DNA from: Moraxellaceae bacterium | GTDB taxonomy: Bacteria; Pseudomonadota; Gammaproteobacteria; Pseudomonadales; Moraxellaceae | Assembly (NCBI GenBank): GCA_029237815.1 | Contig: JAQZBP010000006.1 | Location: forward strand, 62,001-126,000 | DNA: 64,000 nt | Direction of reading: 5' to 3' | In this document: piece by piece, positions 61,233 through 64,000 of the stretch | Layout of the letters: each line of letters opens with the position of its first letter | How positions within the stretch are numbered: position 1 is the first letter of the stretch | The notes under the pieces: generated by a model | Database searches by the model: none | The model's input: only the letters and a program-made list of their open reading frames with translations | What the model was told of the DNA's origin: nothing | Translations under genes and position numbers: made by a program

Positions 61233-61480
61233 TCAGGCAGGCTCCGCTCCTGTCCCTTGCCTTCCTCCAGCGCGGCGATGGCCTCCAGCAGGCGGCGGGC
61301 ATTCTTCGGGCTGCGCAGCAGGTAGGCGGTCTCTTCCAGGGCGTTGTAGTCGTCCAGCGACATCATCACCACGGCCTGCTGGCCGTTGCGGGTGATGATG
61401 ATGGCTTCGTGGTCGTCGCAAACGCGGTCCATGGTGTCGGCCAGGTTGGCGCGGGCGGCGGTATAGGTAATGGCATCCAT
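61229..61480 (-). CDS. yefM: YefM/Phd-family antitoxin
   Basis: An 83-residue antitoxin: DNA-binding N-terminus (ITYTAARANLADTMDRVCDD, IIITRNGQQAVVMMSLDDYN) and a C-terminal arm that neutralises YoeB (LEETAYLLRSPKNARRLLEA). ATG 61480 lies just inside its operator; an upstream open frame is not conserved. The pair represses its own promoter. Confidence 0.95.
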   Translation of the reverse strand: MDAITYTAARANLADTMDRVCDDHEAIIITRNGQQAVVMMSLDDYNALEETAYLLRSPKNARRLLEAIAALEEGKGQERSLPE

Positions 61481-61497
61481 GGGGCACCTCGCAGATA

Positions 61498-61515
61498 TGT
61501 ACAGGTAATTGTACA
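61498..61515 (-). promoter_or_regulatory. YefM-YoeB operator (paired TGTACA)
   Basis: Two TGTACA palindromes (61498-61503 and 61510-61515) with centres 12 bases apart, 18 bases before the yefM start. This is the same core and spacing described for the E. coli yefM-yoeB operator. Confidence 0.82.
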
Positions 61516-61622
61516 GGCGGAAGCAGGCGTGTCGACCGGGATTCGCGTGCGGCCCAGCCCTTTCCACGCCTCCCGTGCCGGTCCCGGCAGGCAGAGTGAG
61601 CACGTGGTCGGGCACTTCTTGA

Positions 61623-61642
61623 TACTGTCATTGCGTACAGTA
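61623..61642 (+). promoter_or_regulatory. LexA (SOS) box of imuA
   Basis: TACTGTCATTGCGTACAGTA, a perfect CTG-N10-CAG with symmetric flanks, 10 bases before the imuA start. Confidence 0.9.
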
Positions 61643-61652
61643 TTCTTTCTGC

Positions 61653-62381
61653 ATGACCTCCCCCCTCCTCACCCTGCACCCGCTCCTCAAGCAAGCGGAC
61701 CCGCAGGCCGCCCCCCGCACCCTGCCGACCGGCTTCCCCCGCCTGGACGCCGCCCTGCACGAGGGCGGCTGGCCGCTCGGCGCCCTCACCGAGCTCCTGC
61801 CCAGGGTGCCCGGCCAGGGCGAGCTGTCCCTGCTCGCCCCCGCCCTGCGCGCCGCGCTCGCCCGTCCCGGCTGGCTGGTGCTGGTCTCCCCGCCCGGGCT
61901 GCCGCATGCGCCGGGCTGGGCGGCGGTGGGCCTGGACGTGGCGCGGGTGCTGGTGGTGCGCCCGACCACTCCGCGCGACTGGCTCTGGACGGTGGACCAG
62001 GCGGCCCGCGCCGGGCAGCCGGCGGTGCTGGCCTGGCCGGGGCGCGTCACGCTCGATGGCAAGAGCCTGCGCCGCCTGCAGCTCGCGGCCGGGGAAGGCG
62101 GCGGCCTGCTCGTGCTCTCGCGGCGCCCGGGCCGCGCCGAGGAGCCCTCGCCCGCCGCGCTGCGGGTGCGCCTGCAGGCCGTGCGGGCGGCGCTGGCGCT
62201 CGAGATCCTCAAGCAGCGCGGCCACTGGGGCGGGCAAACGCTCAGCCTGCCCCTGCCCTGGCCCGAGGCGCCGCCCCCGCCGCCCTCGGCCTGGATGCGC
62301 GCCGCGCCGGAGAGCGTCGCCGCCCAGGCACCGCGGCCGGCGCTCCTGACCCCGGTCGCGCCCGCCGCGCGCGAGGGCTGA
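61653..62381 (+). CDS. imuA: ImuA, translesion-synthesis accessory protein
   Basis: A 242-residue RecA/SulA-like protein: GFPRLDAALHEGGWPLGALTE at the N-terminus, LLVLSRRPGRAEE and a proline-rich C-terminus. ImuA helps the ImuB-DnaE2 mutasome in SOS mutagenesis. The Walker A is not conserved, as is usual for the family. A perfect LexA box lies directly upstream. A small gene lies between it and imuB. Confidence 0.9.
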   Translation: MTSPLLTLHPLLKQADPQAAPRTLPTGFPRLDAALHEGGWPLGALTELLPRVPGQGELSLLAPALRAALARPGWLVLVSPPGLPHAPGWAAVGLDVARVLVVRPTTPRDWLWTVDQAARAGQPAVLAWPGRVTLDGKSLRRLQLAAGEGGGLLVLSRRPGRAEEPSPAALRVRLQAVRAALALEILKQRGHWGGQTLSLPLPWPEAPPPPPSAWMRAAPESVAAQAPRPALLTPVAPAAREG

Positions 62382-62607
62382 AATGCTCCCGGCACAGCGC
62401 TTGGCGGGCACTCGCTCACGCGCCATCCCTTGCCTTACCAGCGCTCACTCAGCCGTTACAGGGCTCAAACTAAATCTCTATAACGCCGCCACCTTCGCCT
62501 GCGTAAAGTCGCCAGCCTTTTCGGGAAGGATCCCGATGTCGCCGGCGGCAGGCCCCCGCCGCCGGTTCCGATCACCGCGCCTGTCGCTCGACAGGGAGAA
62601 GAGCACC

Positions 62608-62901
62608 ATGTCCCAGAAATTCCTGCGCCGCATCACCGCCCCCGATTCCGCCACTCGCCAGCAGGTGCTGGCCCTGCTCACCGAACTCCAGAATCTTTTC
62701 ATCCGCACCAAGACGCCCGTGGGCGCCGCCATCTCCGCCGTGATCCGCGGCTGGCGCCAGGACCAGGACGGCAGCTTTGTCGTCGAGTTCAGCTCGCTGG
62801 CGGCCGAGCGCCTGCCGCCGCTCTCCGGTCTCGAGCTGCTGTTCGCAGCCCAGGGCCTGGCGGCGGCCTCCTGGCTCTGCCCGGTGGACGTGACGGCGTA
62901 A
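62608..62901 (+). CDS. Small uncharacterised protein between imuA and imuB
   Basis: A 97-residue paralogue of 51305-51586 (shared KFLRR, LLTELQNLFIRTKTPVGAAI, DQDGSFVVEFSSLAAERLP). ATG 62608 has GGGAG upstream and gives the same start (MSQKF / MSSKF) as the paralogue; the longer upstream frame is not conserved. A TATAAC at about 62479 may be its own -10. Its place inside the imuA-imuB locus suggests a role in SOS-induced repair. No known domain recognised. Confidence 0.75.
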   Translation: MSQKFLRRITAPDSATRQQVLALLTELQNLFIRTKTPVGAAISAVIRGWRQDQDGSFVVEFSSLAAERLPPLSGLELLFAAQGLAAASWLCPVDVTA

Positions 62902-63163
62902 GCGCCGCCTGTCCGCCCCGGCCGCGGCGGCGCTCCTGGCCGCCGCGGCCGCTCCGCCCCTCTCGTAGTCCCTCTCCCTCCAGGCGCCGACCGGCGCCGC
63001 CCCCGCCACCTGCCCGGGCCCTGACCGCGCGCCAGGCAGGCCCGCTGGCGCCCTCGCCCCACCGCCGTCAGCGATTCGCCGCAGAAAGGGCGGTGAATGG
63101 CATCCGGATTCGCCGCATGCCGCCCACCCTGCCGTAACCACAAGCTCGTCGGACCGCGACACA
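62902..63163. other. Gene-free stretch before imuB
   Basis: Very GC-rich DNA; no RNA, repeat or conserved frame seen on either strand. It ends at the imuB LexA box. Confidence 0.55.
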
Positions 63164-63183
63164 TACTGTCCTTCCGTACAGTA
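63164..63183 (+). promoter_or_regulatory. LexA (SOS) box of imuB
   Basis: TACTGTCCTTCCGTACAGTA, a perfect CTG-N10-CAG, 41 bases before the imuB start and closely matching the imuA box. Confidence 0.9.
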
Positions 63184-63224
63184 TTATTCCCCCATGACCC
63201 CAACCCTCCGAGGCGGAGCCCCTC

Positions 63225-64000
63225 ATGCTCTGGCTGGCCGTGGCCTTCCCCGAACTCGGCCTGGCGGTGCACACGCGTGCGCAACCGCCGGGCACCCCGC
63301 CGCGCCCCTTGGCGCTGGTGGCGGAGGGGCGCGTGCGGGCCTGCAATGCCGAGGCGGCTACGGCGGGCATCGCCCCGGGCCTGCGCACGGCGAGCGCGGT
63401 GGCGCTGTGTCCGCCGCTGCGCTTTCTGGAGCAGCAGCCGGCGGCCGAGGCGCGCCTGCTGCGCCAGCTCGCCGAAGCCTGCATCGCGGTCACGCCCACG
63501 GTGGTGCTGGCGCCGCCGCACACGGTGCTGCTCGAGGTGGAAGGCTGCCTGCCGCTCTTTCGCGGTGGGGCGGGCGTGCTGAAGCAGTTGCGCCGCGCGC
63601 TGCGCCCGTTGGGCGTGGCGTGGGAACTCGCGCAGGCGCCGACGCCGAAAGCGGCGCTCGCGCTCGTGGCAGGCGATCTCGGCGCCGCCTCGCTGCAGTT
63701 GCCGATGCCGCACGGCCTGCCCGCGTGCCTGCCGCTGCTGCGCCAGGTGCCGGTGACGGCGCTGCCCTGGGAGGCGCCACTGCAACGCAAGCTGGAGTCG
63801 CTGCAGCTGCGCACGCTCGGCGAGCTGCTGGCGCTGCCGCGCGCCGCGCTCAGCAAGCGGCTCGGCATCGCGGCCACACGCTATCTCGCGCAACTGCAGG
63901 GCGAGCTGCCGAACCCGCAAACGCCGCTCACGGTGGCCGAGGATTTCGAGGCCACGCTGCTGTTTCTGGATGGCGTGAGCCACGCCGAGGGCCTGCGCTT
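63225..64000 (+). CDS. imuB: ImuB, Y-family polymerase-like protein, N-terminal part
   Basis: The frame from ATG 63225 (MLWLAVAFPELGLAVHTRAQ) runs to the window edge, giving about 258 residues. It matches the N-terminal palm/finger part of ImuB (LALVAEGRVRACNAEAATAG, LLEVEGCLPLFRGG, LPRAALSKRLGIAATRYLAQ). ImuB is a catalytically dead Y-family polymerase that links DnaE2 to the clamp; the usual acidic residues are indeed missing (e.g. AFPELGLA instead of DxDxFFA). GGAG lies 7 bases upstream. The C-terminal part and any dnaE2 are outside the window. Confidence 0.92.
   Translation, partial: MLWLAVAFPELGLAVHTRAQPPGTPPRPLALVAEGRVRACNAEAATAGIAPGLRTASAVALCPPLRFLEQQPAAEARLLRQLAEACIAVTPTVVLAPPHTVLLEVEGCLPLFRGGAGVLKQLRRALRPLGVAWELAQAPTPKAALALVAGDLGAASLQLPMPHGLPACLPLLRQVPVTALPWEAPLQRKLESLQLRTLGELLALPRAALSKRLGIAATRYLAQLQGELPNPQTPLTVAEDFEATLLFLDGVSHAEGLR

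Noticed and set aside
62500..62520. LexA box before the small gene at 62608
   Set aside because: CTG and CAG are present but 11 bases apart instead of 10, and the inner bases do not fit.

Overview
The window is high-GC proteobacterial DNA. The order hrcA/recN, fur/bamE, rnfH, ratA, smpB and the presence of ssrA, dsbD, imuA-imuB and an XPD-type helicase beside a FAN1-like nuclease point to Gammaproteobacteria. The abundance of Baeyer-Villiger-type flavoenzymes, PF10118 diiron-like proteins, fatty-acid and SDR genes suggests a lipid- or hydrocarbon-degrading lineage such as the Nevskiales/Solimonadaceae. That last placement is inference from gene content only.

Layout. 1-13.8 kb: housekeeping and envelope genes: hrcA (cut by the window edge), recN, a papain-like cell-wall hydrolase, a CHASE2 adenylate cyclase, an SH3 protein and an M48 peptidase; then a minus-strand operon of another M48 peptidase with three AIM24/TIGR00266 paralogues; then fur, bamE, rnfH, ratA, an NSS-type transporter and smpB. 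14-27 kb: an epoxide-hydrolase-like enzyme, a 21-unit hexanucleotide array, a PF10118 protein, an AraC regulator, a secreted protein, dsbD, and a TlpA-DUF4266-DUF3570-ApbE block ending in a two-component system. 27.07-27.42 kb: ssrA (tmRNA), partner of smpB.

27.47-32.75 kb: a lower-GC island directly behind ssrA, bounded by 235-bp imperfect inverted repeats (about 87% identical, ungapped) whose outer ends carry the 3' half of a tRNA-Gly(CCC). It carries no recognisable integrase. Its genes are a GHKL ATPase with an N-terminal helix-turn-helix-like region, a STAS-like protein with a winged helix, and a tightly overlapping operon for a ubiquitin-like protein (Multiubiquitin type), an E2-like protein, a JAMM protease and an E1/ThiF-like adenylyltransferase, followed by an LRAT/NlpC-type papain-like protein and a DUF2188 protein. 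This is the most interesting part of the window: a complete bacterial ubiquitin-like conjugation and deconjugation cassette with its own candidate regulators and unusual ends.

32.8-51 kb: oxidoreductases, a methyltransferase with a perfect palindrome inserted in its coding sequence, two Baeyer-Villiger-type monooxygenases, alpha/beta hydrolases, a frameshifted ferritin-like gene, PF10118 and SDR genes with a divergent TetR, a desaturase with a divergent TetR and operators inside its promoter, and a fatty-acyl-CoA synthetase. 51.2-56.3 kb: an SOS-box-led operon of a small unknown protein, a VRR-NUC (FAN1-like) nuclease and an XPD/DinG-type helicase. 56.3-61.5 kb: a lipoprotein phosphoesterase, a ferredoxin, a HIT protein coupled to an HNH nuclease with a possible sulfur-binding domain, a second HNH nuclease, and a YefM-YoeB toxin-antitoxin pair with its paired TGTACA operator. 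61.6 kb to the end: LexA-box-controlled imuA and imuB around a paralogue of the small protein at 51.3 kb.
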